Source: Treponemataceae bacterium | GTDB lineage: Bacteria > Spirochaetota > Spirochaetia > Treponematales > Treponemataceae | Length of the DNA stretch: 15,427 nucleotides | Assembly: GCA_024402455.1 (NCBI GenBank) | Contig: JAKSTS010000047.1 | Coordinates: forward strand, 1 to 15,427 | Direction of reading: 5' to 3' | Shown here: positions 15,386 through 15,427 of the stretch, piece by piece | Position numbering within the stretch: position 1 is the first letter of the stretch | Layout of the letters: every line of letters starts with the position of its first letter | Notes under the pieces: model-generated | Told to the model about the DNA's origin: nothing | Databases searched by the model: none | The model's input: the letters and a program-made list of their open reading frames with translations, nothing else | Program-made: the position numbers and the translations under genes

Positions 15386-15427
15386 CGACGGGTTCAATAC
15401 CCCGACGCTCTGCGTCGTATGAAGGGT
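15386..15427. repeat. GC-rich palindromic (REP-like) element cut by the window edge
   Basis: CGACGC (15403-15408) and GCGTCG (15412-15417) form a tight hairpin with loop TCT. ACCC just outside it (15399-15402) can pair with GGGT at 15424-15427, and also with GGGT at 15390-15393. The heptamers GACGGGT (15387-15393) and GAAGGGT (15421-15427) lie exactly 34 bases apart, so a second copy of a 34-base unit may begin at the edge. The GC content is far above its surroundings. This resembles REP-type extragenic palindromes, but the copy number cannot be seen here. Confidence 0.5.

Noticed and set aside
15384..15410. T-arm of a tRNA (GGGTTCAATACCC resembles a T stem-loop).
   Set aside because: The last loop base is wrong and no acceptor, D or anticodon arms lie upstream; the flanking bases fit a palindromic repeat better.

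Overview
The window is most likely from a spirochaete of the genus Treponema, probably a gut or rumen type. This is an inference from AT-rich coding sequence, the gene content and the style of the exported proteins. No rRNA or other phylogenetic marker is present, so the genus is not proven. It looks like ordinary chromosome: I see no insertion sequence, prophage, CRISPR array or tRNA gene. The only repeat-like sequence is a cut-off palindromic element at the right edge.

Left part (1-5433). The tail of an unidentified plus-strand gene ends in a hairpin terminator. It faces a minus-strand block: metY (O-acetylhomoserine sulfhydrylase), then, after a forked terminator, a large M16C (PreP/Cym1-like) zinc peptidase with a probable lipoprotein signal, whose stop overlaps the start of rsmG (16S rRNA m7G527 methyltransferase) by one base.

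Middle (5434-6948). A 445-base divergent intergenic region holds several hairpins and candidate promoters. It drives metY leftward and, rightward, a secreted protein of unknown function that is an internal duplication of a probable beta-sandwich domain. A strong terminator follows.

Right part (6949-15427), all plus strand. A Schlafen-AlbA_2/GHKL-ATPase protein overlaps the HrpB-type DEAH helicase gene by one base. metA follows. It has Glu at position 111, the residue known to specify acetyl-CoA, so it should make O-acetylhomoserine, the substrate of the MetY encoded 5.6 kb away. metA overlaps by one base a two-TM sensor with a degenerate GGDEF domain (NGDTF) and an apparently intact EAL phosphodiesterase domain. 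Last comes a TauE/SafE-type anion exporter with a near-consensus promoter so close to its ATG that its mRNA should be leaderless.

How they fit. MetA(acetyl) and MetY together give homoserine to O-acetylhomoserine to homocysteine by direct sulfhydrylation. A TauE/SafE exporter nearby may handle sulfur anions. The translational coupling of metA to a c-di-GMP phosphodiesterase gene, and of an AlbA_2/GHKL protein to HrpB, are the two gene pairings whose biological sense is not explained by known pathways. I found no convincing wholly new defence or mobile system.
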